A stretch of DNA of 64,000 bases, taken from Fusibacter bizertensis. GTDB lineage: Bacteria; Bacillota; Clostridia; Peptostreptococcales; Acidaminobacteraceae. The notes below the pieces were generated by a model, which was not told where the DNA came from, made no database searches, and was given only the letters and a program-made list of their open reading frames with translations. The position numbers and the translations under genes are program-made. Below, piece by piece: positions 36,567 to 45,462 of the stretch. The stretch spans positions 310,001 to 374,000 of the forward strand of contig NZ_JARYZI010000002.1 in the NCBI RefSeq assembly GCF_029914245.1, written 5' to 3'. Positions within the stretch are counted from its first letter, which is position 1. The number at the start of each line of letters is the position of its first letter.

Positions 36567-36747
36567 GTCAAAATCCTTTCTGTCTTTTAACTGCTTATAT
36601 TATTTCGATACACTACACATCTATTCTACTCTGTTTAAGTTTCTTTTTCCATATAGAATTAACGATTGAACTTAAGTTTCATTTAAGGTTACTATGATAG
36701 ACTATCTTCAACAGAGAAAGGCTATTTCTAAAGTAGAGGTGTACCCT

Positions 36748-37050
36748 ATGAAATCAGAAGCTTACGCATACAATCTCACCATCAACTATGCGGCTCAATG
36801 TGCCGAAATAAATGGTAAAAATATAAGACTCACTCGTTTAGAATACAAGACTCTAGTTTATTTACTTGAAAGAAGCAACATTGCGATTAGTAGAGATGAA
36901 CTTCTAAAAGTAATTTGGCAACTCCCCTGCCAAATTGAAACTAGGGCAACTGATGATACCATAAAGAGACTTAGAAAAAAACTCAATGATCATAAAGTCA
37001 ATTTGCGTATAGAAACCGTAAGAGGCTTTGGTTTTATTATCAGAACATGA
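36748..37050 (+). CDS. Stand-alone OmpR-type winged-helix DNA-binding protein
   Basis: 100 residues consisting almost only of an OmpR/PhoB-type winged helix: NIRLTRLEYKTLVYLLE, the SRDELLKVIW turn, and the wing IETVRGFGFII. There is no receiver domain. A possible remnant reading frame upstream to 36694 encodes nothing receiver-like. GAGGTG precedes ATG 36748. It is divergent from the MFS exporter, so a local regulator is plausible. It may need another protein for signal input. Confidence 0.75.
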   Translation: MKSEAYAYNLTINYAAQCAEINGKNIRLTRLEYKTLVYLLERSNIAISRDELLKVIWQLPCQIETRATDDTIKRLRKKLNDHKVNLRIETVRGFGFIIRT

Positions 37051-37095
37051 CTATGTAATTTCCATTATCATTTGATAATCCCCCCCTTATAGATG

Positions 37096-37146
37096 AGCGT
37101 GAATCTCACAGTTACACAAACTGTGCGTTACACGTTTGTTTTTTTG
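37096..37146 (+). terminator. Terminator after the winged-helix gene
   Basis: An outer CGTG/CACG and an inner CACAGT/ACTGTG stem, followed on the plus strand by GTTTTTTTG. Confidence 0.7.
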
Positions 37147-37149
37147 CTA

Positions 37150-37205
37150 TAAAAATACAAGCTACAACAATCACGTAAAATAGTGGTCGTTGCAGCTTGT
37201 ATTTT
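37150..37205 (-). terminator. Terminator of the Gly/Pro-rich protein gene
   Basis: A long stem AAATACAAGCT-CAAC / GTTG-AGCTTGTATTT with a short loop, starting right at the stop codon and followed on the minus strand by a T-run. Confidence 0.85.
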
Positions 37206-37979
37206 TTATAGTTCAAACATACTCTTCAAATCTTCAACAGCCCAGTTTTGAGACTTCATATACTGATTGATTGCCGCCTTAAATGCATTTTGCTGTACCG
37301 AAGATGCATTTGCCTCAGTGGATTCGTCATCACTGGTACTTTCATCTTCTTCATCTGCTGCTAAAGCATCTAATAAAGCTTGCAAAGTGGTGCTTTCAGT
37401 ATCAGTTTCGCTACTAGCACTTACGCCACCTGGTTTTCCCCCGGGCGGAGGTCCGCCTGGTCCGCCTGGTCCGCCTGGTCCGCCTGGACCACCTTTTCCT
37501 TTAGGACCTTCAATTGCTTTTGTCTGAATTTCATCTAACATTTTGTCGACTTCATCTGAAGATAACCCACTCACATCTACAGAGCCATTACTTGCTCCAC
37601 GAAGTTCTGACATGGTAGTTGTAACATCTTCAAGCAAAGCACGTTTTTCATCTTCGCTCATCTCATCAAGATCTGCAGTTGCCATGTTATCCATGATCGC
37701 TTTCATCTTTTGACGATTTTCAGTAGATGTTTCGTCGGTACTGTTCATGCGCATGCGCATCTCCATCGCTTTGGGATCATTTTTCATCTGACCAGTTGCA
37801 TCTTTTACAGTGGAAGCTGAATCACTGGAAACATAATTGGCTTTATTAAACAAACTGTTTCCAAATATAGTAGAGCTAATACTGTAACTGCTATTATCAC
37901 TACTCTGTGCATTTTGAGTCTGAGCAAGTGTCTGATTTGCACTTGTATAATTGCCCACGAAATTGTTGCTAATTCTCAT
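37206..37979 (-). CDS. Hypothetical protein with collagen-like Gly-Pro segment
   Basis: 257 residues. There is no signal peptide or membrane helix. Residues about 1-60 are Ser/Asn/Gln-rich, then an acidic helical part rich in Met, Asp and Glu (DLDEMSEDEKRALLEDV). A short collagen-like tract of GGPGGP triplets and PPPGGKPGG follows (about 155-180), then an acidic tail ending in a small helix. The tract is encoded by four perfect 9-bp repeats (37450-37485), locally GC-rich in an AT-rich genome. AAGGGAGG precedes the ATG. I do not recognise the family. It may be exported by a non-Sec route or act as an intracellular acidic binding protein. Confidence 0.6.
   Translation of the reverse strand: MRISNNFVGNYTSANQTLAQTQNAQSSDNSSYSISSTIFGNSLFNKANYVSSDSASTVKDATGQMKNDPKAMEMRMRMNSTDETSTENRQKMKAIMDNMATADLDEMSEDEKRALLEDVTTTMSELRGASNGSVDVSGLSSDEVDKMLDEIQTKAIEGPKGKGGPGGPGGPGGPGGPPPGGKPGGVSASSETDTESTTLQALLDALAADEEDESTSDDESTEANASSVQQNAFKAAINQYMKSQNWAVEDLKSMFEL
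37450..37485. repeat. 9-bp tandem repeat inside the Gly-Pro segment
   Basis: Four consecutive perfect copies of GGTCCGCCT. They code on the minus strand for the Gly-Gly-Pro repeats, and copy number could change by slippage without shifting the frame. Confidence 0.9.
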
Positions 37980-38070
37980 AATTACCTCCCTTCATTGATA
38001 TAGTCAATGAACTCATCGTCAAATATATACCAAATAATCAACGAAAAATGGTGGCAATTGTGTGGCACTT

Positions 38071-38793
38071 TTATAAAACCTTAGATAAAAATGCTTTTGT
38101 TCTCGCTTCAACTGGTGCACCGAAAACAGCTTCGGGCTTTCCCATCTCCACAATTTGACCCTCATCCATAAAGATTACTCGATCCGCAACTTCTCTAGCA
38201 AATCCCATTTCATGTGTTACGATGACCATCGTCATCCCCTTTATAGCAAGTTCCTTCATGATCTCAAGTACCTCGCCTACCATCTCTGGATCGAGTGCTG
38301 AAGTTGGTTCATCAAATAACATCACATCCGGTTTCATCGCAAGCGCCCGAGCAATGGCAATTCTTTGTTTTTGTCCACCAGATAACTGATTGGGATACGC
38401 TTCTTTTTTGTCACTTAGGCCAACACTCTTGAGAAGCTGTTCGCCTTCAATCATCGCTTGCTGCTTAGTTAGCCCTAAAAGCTTAGTTGGTGCTAAAATG
38501 ATATTTTCTATCACAGATTTATGAGGAAACAAGTTGAATTGCTGAAAAACCATACCAATTCTTTGTCTATGAAGGTCTATATTGACCGATGGATCTGTTA
38601 GGTTGAACCCCTCAAATATAATCGCGCCCTCTGTTGGTTTTTCAAGTAAATTGATGCACCGAAGCAACGTACTTTTACCTGACCCACTTGGTCCAATAAT
38701 AACTACTACTTCACCCTGATTTATCACTTGATCGATTTGTTTTAATACTTCTAACTCACCGAAGGACTTACATAATTTCTTTATCTCAATCAC
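38071..38793 (-). CDS. Polar amino-acid ABC transporter ATP-binding protein
   Basis: 240 residues with Walker [10 protein letters not shown] (about 36-44), Q-loop, signature LSGGQKQR, Walker [15 protein letters not shown] and the switch histidine (VIVTHEMGF). It belongs to the GlnQ/ArtP group that powers polar amino-acid uptake. It overlaps the permease gene by 8 bp. It is the last gene of the argGH-transporter unit behind the arginine-type T-box, so arginine or a precursor is the likely cargo. Confidence 0.9.
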   Translation of the reverse strand: MIEIKKLCKSFGELEVLKQIDQVINQGEVVVIIGPSGSGKSTLLRCINLLEKPTEGAIIFEGFNLTDPSVNIDLHRQRIGMVFQQFNLFPHKSVIENIILAPTKLLGLTKQQAMIEGEQLLKSVGLSDKKEAYPNQLSGGQKQRIAIARALAMKPDVMLFDEPTSALDPEMVGEVLEIMKELAIKGMTMVIVTHEMGFAREVADRVIFMDEGQIVEMGKPEAVFGAPVEARTKAFLSKVL

Positions 38794-39424
38794 CTACGTG
38801 CATCCTCCTTTCAAATTTTTGCATCACTTTTGAAAGCGTAAAAGTTAAACAAAAGTAAACTAAAGCTGCAATCACCAGAGGTTCAAAAGCAATAAATGTA
38901 ATGCCTCGAATTGTATCAGTATTATACATCAAATCATGTATCCCAATTACAGAAACGATGGCTGACTCTTTGATCAACACGATAAACTCGTTACCTAGTG
39001 CAGGCAATATGTTTTTCATCGCCTGTGGGATAATAATCTCTTTATAAGTTAAAAAAGCAGGCATTCCAAGTGATCTTGCAGCTTCCATCTGACCTTTATC
39101 GACAGCACCTATACCAGCTCTAATAATTTCAGCAATATAAGCTGCGCTGTTTACACTCATGGCGATGACACCAGCTGCAAGCATCGGTAAGTCACTAATG
39201 CCGTAGTACACGATGTACAGCTGGATCAATAATGGGGTGCCACGTATAAATTCTATATATGCTACTGCTATACTCTTTAGTACCTTGTTCTTTGATGTCT
39301 TCATCAAAGCAAGAGCCAATCCGCCAAATAATCCAAAGACTACTGTTAAAGCAGATAGTAAAAGCGTATATCCAGTTCCAGATAAGAAAAATTTATAATA
39401 CTTCGGTAAAAAACTAAAATTCAT
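38786..39424 (-). CDS. Polar amino-acid ABC transporter permease
   Basis: 212 residues of the HisM/GlnP family with about five helices. The EAA loop is seen as [25 protein letters not shown] (residues about 118-142), the docking site for the ATPase, and an N-terminal [11 protein letters not shown] segment is typical. It shares a base with the stop of the binding-protein gene and overlaps the ATPase gene, so the three subunits are translated together. Confidence 0.9.
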   Translation of the reverse strand: MNFSFLPKYYKFFLSGTGYTLLLSALTVVFGLFGGLALALMKTSKNKVLKSIAVAYIEFIRGTPLLIQLYIVYYGISDLPMLAAGVIAMSVNSAAYIAEIIRAGIGAVDKGQMEAARSLGMPAFLTYKEIIIPQAMKNILPALGNEFIVLIKESAIVSVIGIHDLMYNTDTIRGITFIAFEPLVIAALVYFCLTFTLSKVMQKFERRMHVGD

Positions 39425-40311
39425 TACTCACCTTCACTGAGCAACATTGCATCTGAAATAACTTGATCCATTTCACCAGAATCTAACATGTCTTGAATAG
39501 CAGCGTTAATGGCATCTAAGAAATCACCAGAATCCTTTTGAACAGCTACAGCAGATCCACCTTCACTTCCTAAATCTATACCATTAAGCGCTAAATCATC
39601 ATTTGCGTTAGCATATTGCTTACCAACTGGTTCAGCAATAATCAAACCATCAACTTTTCCTGTTTTAAGTTCTAGAATCAAGTTCGGAATCTTATCAATT
39701 GCTTTTGCCTTAGAATTTGTAAAAACTGTTTTGGCAAGTTCTTCTTGAATAGTTGCTTTTTGAACGCCTAAAGTCTTACCGTCAAAAGCTTCAATTGTGT
39801 TTAAATCAGCTGCATCTTTACTTAAAACAAGCATAGTTTGACGTGCTTCATAATACACAATAGAAAAATCTACAGATTGTTTACGTTCATCGGTTGGCGT
39901 CATGCCAGAAACGATTAAATCTATCTTGCCTGCAGTAAGTGCTGGTAACAAACCATCAAATTTCATGTCTAAAATTTCGAGCTTAACCCCTATGCTGTCT
40001 GCAATTTTTTGAGCGATATCGATATCAAATCCTACAATAGTATCTTTACCATCTACCTCTAAGTGAAACTCGAAAGGTGGATAATCTGCGGATGTTCCCA
40101 ATACAAGAGTACCTTTATCTTTGATCTTTTGAAGTTTACTTGCCACTGCTTCAGTTGCCATTGTTTCTGTTGCTACTGTTTCAGTTGTTTGTGTTGCCAG
40201 TGTTGTTTCTACCGTTGTTTCCGTATTCGCTTCTGCTTTGCCGCAGCCTGCAAGTGTAAAGAGCATCACCACAGTTAAAGTAATTATAAGTCCCCATTTA
40301 GATTTCATCAT
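39424..40311 (-). CDS. Amino-acid ABC transporter substrate-binding lipoprotein
   Basis: 295 residues. The lipoprotein signal peptide has lipobox LAGC (Cys about 23), followed by an unusual Thr/Glu/Ala-rich linker (about 27-58, repeated TETxAT units). A family 3 binding-protein fold follows with GTLVLGTSADYPPFEF, GFDIDIAQKIAD, LDMKFDGLLPAL and the SGMTPTDERKQSVDFS hinge. It binds a polar amino acid outside the membrane. It starts 45 nt after argH and shares its orientation, so it is probably read from the arginine T-box promoter. Arginine, ornithine or citrulline are plausible ligands. Confidence 0.88.
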   Translation of the reverse strand: MMKSKWGLIITLTVVMLFTLAGCGKAEANTETTVETTLATQTTETVATETMATEAVASKLQKIKDKGTLVLGTSADYPPFEFHLEVDGKDTIVGFDIDIAQKIADSIGVKLEILDMKFDGLLPALTAGKIDLIVSGMTPTDERKQSVDFSIVYYEARQTMLVLSKDAADLNTIEAFDGKTLGVQKATIQEELAKTVFTNSKAKAIDKIPNLILELKTGKVDGLIIAEPVGKQYANANDDLALNGIDLGSEGGSAVAVQKDSGDFLDAINAAIQDMLDSGEMDQVISDAMLLSEGE

Positions 40312-40355
40312 TTTATATTTCCTCCATTTAAATTTATATTTATATTTTTAACTTC

Positions 40356-41747
40356 TTATACCAATTGATCCATATAGGTTTTGGCTTTATGAATCATCTC
40401 AAGTGTTGATTCTTTTGAAGTAGAACCATAAGATTTTTTGGCTTCAACCACTGAGCTGAGTTCTAGATGCTTATAAACATCACTGTCAAACAAAGCACTA
40501 AATTGTTTCAATTGAGAGAGGCTCAAATCTTCTATGGCACAACCCGTTTGTACACATATTTTTACGATACTACCGGTTATATGGTGGCACTCTCTAAAAG
40601 GAAGTCCCTTCATCACTAAGTAATCCGCCAAATCTGTTGCATTGAGAAAACCTTGTTTTGCAGCTTTGTTCATCTCGACAGTATTAAATCGCGTCTCACT
40701 TAACATAGCTGTAAATACTTCTAGACACATCTGTATGGTTTCAACCGAATCAAATAGACCTTCCTTGTCCTCTTGCATATCCTTATTATAAGCAAGTGGC
40801 AATCCCTTCATCACAGTTAAGATGCTCATGAGATTCCCATATACTCGCCCTGTCTTACCTCTAACCAGCTCTGCTACATCTGGATTTTTCTTTTGTGGCA
40901 TGATACTACTCCCAGTTGTATAGGCATCACTAATTTCAACAAAAGCATACTCGGAGCTGCTCCACAAGATTAGTTCTTCTGAAAACCTACTAAGATGCAT
41001 CATCATAATCGCTACCACACTATTGAACTCTATGACAAAATCTCTGTCTGAAACTGCATCCATAGCATGTTCACTGATCTCATTAAAATCAAGTAGATTT
41101 TTAAGCAATTCTCTATTTGTTTTGTAATTTACACCAGCAAGTGCTCCTGATCCAAGTGGTAAAACCGATGTACGCTTAAGTGTATCTGTTAGTCTTTCAT
41201 AATCTCGCTTAAACATTTGATAATATGTCATAAGATGAAAACCCAGTCTAATAGGTTGCGCCCTTTGAAGGTGCGTATATCCTGGCAAAATATCATCCAC
41301 ATATGCTTCGCTTAATTCTAGTAGTAATTTCATCAGCGATGCTGTTTGATTTTGTATCTCAGTAACTTTATGCACGACATATAGTCTAAGATCAACTGCA
41401 ACTTGATCGTTACGACTTCTAGCAGTATGAAGCTTTTTTCCAATATCACCAATCTTATCAATTAATAATGACTCTATCATCATGTGAATATCTTCATACT
41501 TAATATCAAAATCGGTTTTTCCTTCCTCTATTACTTTTTTTAGATCAAACTCGATTTCAGCTAGTCCATTTTGTATTGCTTCACATTCCTTTGCTGTAAG
41601 GATGCCAATCTCAGCTAGCATTGTACTGTGCGCCATTGAGCCTTTTATATCTTGAGAAAACAATTTGTAATCAAAACCTATCGAAGCATTGAACTTTTCT
41701 AACAAGTCACTCGATCCACTTATAAAGCGTCCTTGCCATGCTTTCAT
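40356..41747 (-). CDS. argH: Argininosuccinate lyase
   Basis: 463 residues of the fumarase/aspartase superfamily. It splits argininosuccinate into arginine and fumarate, the last step of arginine synthesis. The signature [12 protein letters not shown] with the catalytic serine loop is present near residue 280, plus [10 protein letters not shown] and [10 protein letters not shown] blocks with the catalytic histidine. The length is normal. It overlaps argG by 4 bp (ATGA), so it is translationally coupled. Its N-terminal WQGRF start is typical of the family. Confidence 0.95.
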   Translation of the reverse strand: MKAWQGRFISGSSDLLEKFNASIGFDYKLFSQDIKGSMAHSTMLAEIGILTAKECEAIQNGLAEIEFDLKKVIEEGKTDFDIKYEDIHMMIESLLIDKIGDIGKKLHTARSRNDQVAVDLRLYVVHKVTEIQNQTASLMKLLLELSEAYVDDILPGYTHLQRAQPIRLGFHLMTYYQMFKRDYERLTDTLKRTSVLPLGSGALAGVNYKTNRELLKNLLDFNEISEHAMDAVSDRDFVIEFNSVVAIMMMHLSRFSEELILWSSSEYAFVEISDAYTTGSSIMPQKKNPDVAELVRGKTGRVYGNLMSILTVMKGLPLAYNKDMQEDKEGLFDSVETIQMCLEVFTAMLSETRFNTVEMNKAAKQGFLNATDLADYLVMKGLPFRECHHITGSIVKICVQTGCAIEDLSLSQLKQFSALFDSDVYKHLELSSVVEAKKSYGSTSKESTLEMIHKAKTYMDQLV

Positions 41748-43033
41748 ACGGCCACATCTTCTTCTATATATACCTTAGTCATGCCGTTATCAATATGGAG
41801 TTGTTTTGTGATCCCATCTTGCACCTTTAACTCTGGATGATTTTGTTCCATAATCGCTTTAATCTTGATTGGCAAAGTAAATAAATTAATAAAACCTTCT
41901 GCATCTTTCTGATTGTATACTTCGTCTGCACCAAACGTTACAAACTCTTCACTGTAAAGTGAATATGGCGAATTGGCTGCAACCGCTGCACACTGACCTT
42001 TATAAAGCTTGATTTTTACACTTCCAGTAACCTTTTGTTGCGTTGTTTCTACAAAAGCTTCAAGTGCATCCTTTAGCGGTGTAAACCACTGCCCATCATA
42101 GATGAGTTCACTATATTTCAAGCTAATTTGTTTTTTATATGCCATCGTCTGACGATCGAGAACAAGTTTTTCAAGTGCTTTATGCGCCTCATACAAAACC
42201 GTACCAGCAGGTGTTTCATAAACACCTCTAGACTTCATACCGACCAATCGATTTTCAACGATATCCTTGATTCCAACGCCATGTTGCCCTGCGACCATAT
42301 TTAGATACTCAATAAGCTTTACAGGCGACATACTCTGTCCTTCGACTTTTACTGGAATACCTTTTTCAAAACTTATTGTCACTGTTTGAGGGACATCAGG
42401 TGCATGTTCAGGAGAGGTACACCATTTATAAACTGTTTGCGGATGTTCATTCCAAGGGTCTTCCAAATCGCCACCTTCGTGGCTGATATGCCATAAATTC
42501 TCGTCTCTTGAGTAAATATCTTTTTTTGTTACCGTCAATGGAATTTGATGTTTTTGAGCATAATCGATGCAGTCTTCTCTTGATTTTAAAGACCAGATTC
42601 GCCAAGGTGCTATAATCTCCATATCAGGTGCTAAACCTTTGATACCAGCTTCAAATCGAACTTGGTCATTTCCTTTACCGGTAGCACCATGTGCTATTGC
42701 CACAGCCCCTTCTTGCTTAGCAATTTCTACTAGTACTTTTGCAATAAGTGGTCTTGCATATGCAGTGCCTAGTAAATAATCATCTTCATAAATCGCGCCT
42801 GACTTGATACCGGGATAAAGATAATCGGTAACAAACTGTTCTTTTACATCAGCAATATATACTTTTGAGGCACCTGCATTAAGTGCTTTTTTCCAAACTT
42901 GATCATAATCTTCTTTTTGACCGACATCTATGCATGCTGCTATTACATCATAGTCATGCTCAACTTGTAACCATTTTAAAATGACAGAAGTATCTAGTCC
43001 GCCAGAGTATGCTAAAACAACTTTCTTTTTCAT
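41744..43033 (-). CDS. argG: Argininosuccinate synthase
   Basis: 429 residues. It joins citrulline and aspartate using ATP to form argininosuccinate. The ATP-binding loop [10 protein letters not shown] lies near residues 8-17; other blocks are [27 protein letters not shown] and [15 protein letters not shown] 43033 follows GGAGG; the longer frame to 43075 has no ribosome site. The gene is preceded by a T-box leader with a consensus promoter. No ornithine-side arginine genes are in the window, so citrulline may come from elsewhere or be imported. Confidence 0.95.
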   Translation of the reverse strand: MKKKVVLAYSGGLDTSVILKWLQVEHDYDVIAACIDVGQKEDYDQVWKKALNAGASKVYIADVKEQFVTDYLYPGIKSGAIYEDDYLLGTAYARPLIAKVLVEIAKQEGAVAIAHGATGKGNDQVRFEAGIKGLAPDMEIIAPWRIWSLKSREDCIDYAQKHQIPLTVTKKDIYSRDENLWHISHEGGDLEDPWNEHPQTVYKWCTSPEHAPDVPQTVTISFEKGIPVKVEGQSMSPVKLIEYLNMVAGQHGVGIKDIVENRLVGMKSRGVYETPAGTVLYEAHKALEKLVLDRQTMAYKKQISLKYSELIYDGQWFTPLKDALEAFVETTQQKVTGSVKIKLYKGQCAAVAANSPYSLYSEEFVTFGADEVYNQKDAEGFINLFTLPIKIKAIMEQNHPELKVQDGITKQLHIDNGMTKVYIEEDVAV

Positions 43034-43099
43034 AACGACCTCCATTTTGAATGCATTATACGCATTTATATACATTTATTTGGATTATTATACATTTAT

Positions 43100-43433
43100 G
43101 GCATAAAAAAAATAACCCATCAGGATTATATATTAAGCACTTATCACTTTAGAGCTAGCACCCAAAATACAATTCCTCATCTTGGGACGAATTTCTCCGC
43201 GGTACCACCCAACTTAGCTAAAAGCTCTCTTTAATTCAGTACAGGCAATGGTTGCCGATACCTATTCCTTTTAACGGAGGACTTCCGTCTTGCCTTACAT
43301 TATACACTTTCTTGCAAGATGCTTAAAAAAGTTCTCAATAGTTTAGCTTTCGTACAGGCTCTCACCTTCCCTGTATCGCTGGACAGGCACCACTATATTT
43401 GCTTTTTTTCTAACGCATTTTTATATGAACTTG
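43100..43433 (-). ncRNA. T-box riboswitch of argGH, arginine specifier (AGA)
   Basis: The T-box core GGGTGGTACCGCG lies at 43210-43198 (minus strand), 165 nt before argG. Upstream, the basal stem I helix AAAAAAG/CTTTTTT flanks an internal loop whose 3' strand reads TTGAGAA. By the rule seen in well-studied leaders (specifier, then A, then basal helix), the specifier is AGA at 43335-43333, an arginine codon, which fits argGH. The apical arm TACAGG/CCTGTA and the downstream CGGAAGTCCTCCG stem are visible. A terminator stem ends in a run of T at about 43114-43107. Uncharged tRNA-Arg would favour antitermination. Confidence 0.88.
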
Positions 43434-43439
43434 TGGTTA

Positions 43440-43468
43440 ATTATACATAGGTGTTATTATCATGTCAA
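43440..43468 (-). promoter_or_regulatory. Consensus promoter of the arg operon
   Basis: Perfect -35 TTGACA (43468-43463), a 17-bp spacer and perfect -10 TATAAT (43445-43440) on the minus strand. Strong transcription is expected, with control left to the T-box leader. Confidence 0.92.
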
Positions 43469-43511
43469 CACCAATTTTAAAATATTTTTAAGTTTTTATA
43501 TATATATTTTT

Positions 43512-44768
43512 TTATATGGATTCTATGAAATGATGGATAACAATATCACCACTTTGCTTAACTTGTGCATAACAGGCATCCACACCGTTATAATGCGAAT
43601 CCAGCGTATCTCCTGAAGAGAAAATTGTATAAACTAAACCCTGATGATTTATTTCAAAACCTTCTGCTCTCGCCTCATGCCCACGTAACATTTTCCAAAT
43701 CCCTATCTTTTCTGCATAGGCATTAAAATGTTCATGCGTAAATTTAAATCGCTTATATGCCATTTTATAATCCTCTCCACCATTATAAGGATCACTCCAC
43801 ATTAAATTTTCTAAGATTGTAGCGCCTGCATTATCCAGTTCAGGATAACAAGTTAGCATACTTAATGTTTCTATAAAGTCATAAGGTTGAGTAAAATCAA
43901 GGTGATCACGTCCGAAAAACGGTTTCGGAAGACCACCATGTACACACTGAACTACACCACTCTCGGTCCAGATAAATGCGATGTAAGGCAAATGATCAAA
44001 TAACATAAAGTAATCTTCCAATAGTTTTATCTCTATACCTCTGCCATCATTTATTATTTGTTCTAAGTATTTTGGAAAGTAATCGACCAATTGATCTTGA
44101 TCAGGAATTCTGTAGGGAAGTTTTATGGTGCCATCTTCTTGGAATTTTCCACCGTCGTGATTTCCTCTTAATAGATATATATTTTCTGGAAACAAAATTT
44201 TAAGTAGTAGAATCCTTTCAAGTGTTTTTAGATGGGCTTTTCCTCGATCAACATAGTCACCCATAAATATCAATTTTATTTTCACATCAGTAGCAACTTT
44301 ATGATAAAAATCAGTTGCATCTAAAAGCTTTACAACCGATTGATCATCAGAATGTACATCTCCTATAACGATATATTCAATATCTAAATCATTTTTAGAA
44401 AACATATAAACGCCATGTGCCAACTTGCTATCTTCTGCCTGTGGCAGTATCTGTTTCACATCTATATTATTCTCTATCAAAATTTGATTTGCTATGGATT
44501 GTTCGTTTTTAATAATATCCATTACTTCAACTATAAGATGTTGATGAAGCTTATTGATCACTGAAAAATCAAATGATTCATTCATCAATGCTTCAGTATG
44601 ATAAATCGGCCAGTGTGCGTCTATAAACGCATCGATGCTGTATTTGATTTTAGTGCCCTTTTCTGCTTTATACATACTATCTACTTTAAGCGTCTTTACT
44701 TGCTTTATTAGAAGTAGAAGCGACGATATGATATCTTGCTGTTTAGTCGTTGGACTTTTTTTGATCAT
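43512..44768 (-). CDS. PPP-type metallophosphoesterase
   Basis: 418 residues. The calcineurin-like metal motifs are present and in order: IGDVHSDDQ (about 138), MGDYVDRGKA (about 170) and LRGNHDGG (about 197), then later histidines (CVHGG and RGHEAR). The GDVDRG-type motif places it with PPP serine/threonine phosphatases and diadenosine tetraphosphatases. The N-terminal about 130 residues are helical and unassigned. AAGGAG precedes the ATG. A terminator upstream (44851-44828) separates it from the T-box gene. The target is unknown. Confidence 0.83.
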   Translation of the reverse strand: MIKKSPTTKQQDIISSLLLLIKQVKTLKVDSMYKAEKGTKIKYSIDAFIDAHWPIYHTEALMNESFDFSVINKLHQHLIVEVMDIIKNEQSIANQILIENNIDVKQILPQAEDSKLAHGVYMFSKNDLDIEYIVIGDVHSDDQSVVKLLDATDFYHKVATDVKIKLIFMGDYVDRGKAHLKTLERILLLKILFPENIYLLRGNHDGGKFQEDGTIKLPYRIPDQDQLVDYFPKYLEQIINDGRGIEIKLLEDYFMLFDHLPYIAFIWTESGVVQCVHGGLPKPFFGRDHLDFTQPYDFIETLSMLTCYPELDNAGATILENLMWSDPYNGGEDYKMAYKRFKFTHEHFNAYAEKIGIWKMLRGHEARAEGFEINHQGLVYTIFSSGDTLDSHYNGVDACYAQVKQSGDIVIHHFIESI

Positions 44769-44827
44769 TTCAAACTCCTTAAACTATGTCTAATATAATC
44801 ATAACATCTGCTCATTTTATTGCAAAG

Positions 44828-44851
44828 AAAAAACCTCGATAAACCGAGGTT
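44828..44851 (-). terminator. Terminator of the T-box-controlled small gene
   Basis: AACCTCG-GTTTAT-CGAGGTT followed by TTTTTTC on the minus strand, 30 nt beyond the small gene's stop. It closes a self-contained transcription unit. Confidence 0.88.
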
Positions 44852-44880
44852 AGAAATTAATAGTTGCTCTTATCAAGTAC

Positions 44881-45051
44881 TTAGTCCCATTTAGGTTTTG
44901 AACCAAAGAAATTATAGCCCTGAAATGGCGCCTTTTCTTGATTCTTCTGAAAATTTGTTTTCACAAAGTTTCCCTTTACATGGTCTTCGCCTTTAGGTAA
45001 CAAATCATTTTTAACATTTTCAACATTTGTCGTTTGATTTTCCATTTTCAT
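44881..45051 (-). CDS. Unannotated 56-residue protein controlled by a T-box
   Basis: The reading frame begins MKMENQTTNVENVKNDLLPK and ends QGYNFFGSKPKWD. AAGGAGGA (45066-45059) is 7 nt from the ATG. It is hydrophilic, rich in Asn and Lys, with five Phe and one Trp, no Cys, no signal peptide and no membrane helix. It contains no isoleucine at all, while the T-box leader just upstream appears to carry an isoleucine specifier. Between leader and terminator there is room for no other gene. The nearest known parallel in design is the tRNA-Trp T-box that controls the small anti-TRAP protein in Bacillus, but sequence and cysteine content differ. I do not recognise the family. Confidence 0.72.
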   Translation of the reverse strand: MKMENQTTNVENVKNDLLPKGEDHVKGNFVKTNFQKNQEKAPFQGYNFFGSKPKWD

Positions 45052-45094
45052 AAACTAATCCTCCTTATTCAAACAATATAAGCACCACATTACA

Positions 45095-45373
45095 AATAAA
45101 AAAACCGCGTCACTACGCTTTAATTAAAGCTGTAGGGACGAGGTTTATGCTCGCGGTACCACCCTTTTTGCCACTTGGGCCACTTATTGAACTCTATCAA
45201 GTTCGTCGTCTATAACGGGACTTCCCGTTCATCCTTACTTAGTTCAGAATGAATGCTCCAGAGTGATTTAGATCTATGCTCTTCATCGATTTTCACCAAC
45301 CACCGACTCTCTAAAAGAAGTTTTTATAGATACCGCTCTCTTTCAACACATTGCTATAAAGTTTTATATATTG
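45095..45373 (-). ncRNA. T-box riboswitch, isoleucine specifier (AUC)
   Basis: The core AGGGTGGTACCGCG lies at 45165-45152 on the minus strand. Stem I is classical, with AGAGAGTCGG and the GGTTGGTGAAAA apical region. The basal helix AGAG/CTCT is preceded on its 3' strand by AAATCA, giving specifier ATC (45267-45265) plus the usual A. The terminator has stems CGTC/GACG, CTAC/GTAG and GCTTTAA/TTAAAGC and ends in seven T. The competing antiterminator uses the T-box core. The same rule gives arginine for the argG leader, which supports the reading. The output is a 56-aa protein, not an Ile synthetase or transporter. Confidence 0.87.
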
Positions 45374-45379
45374 TAGTCG

Positions 45380-45408
45380 ATTTTAGCAGGATAGTAGCAT
45401 ACTGTCAA
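45380..45408 (-). promoter_or_regulatory. Promoter of the isoleucine T-box unit
   Basis: Minus-strand -35 TTGACA (45408-45403), a 17-bp spacer and -10 TAAAAT (45385-45380), a few bases upstream of the leader's first stem. Confidence 0.88.
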
Positions 45409-45462
45409 TAAGTTTTCAGAAAATTCCGACTATATTTTTAGTCTTATAATTTTTTTTGAATT

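Noticed and set aside
37450-37485. 9-bp repeats as a CRISPR-like or regulatory array
   Set aside because: No spacers; the repeats are in frame and encode Gly-Gly-Pro within a gene.
45247-45249. TTC just before TGAAC as a phenylalanine specifier in the second T-box, attractive because the small protein has five Phe
   Set aside because: It lies outside stem I, beyond the basal CTCT helix. In known leaders the specifier sits directly 5' of A plus the basal helix, which here gives ATC; the same rule gives AGA for argG.
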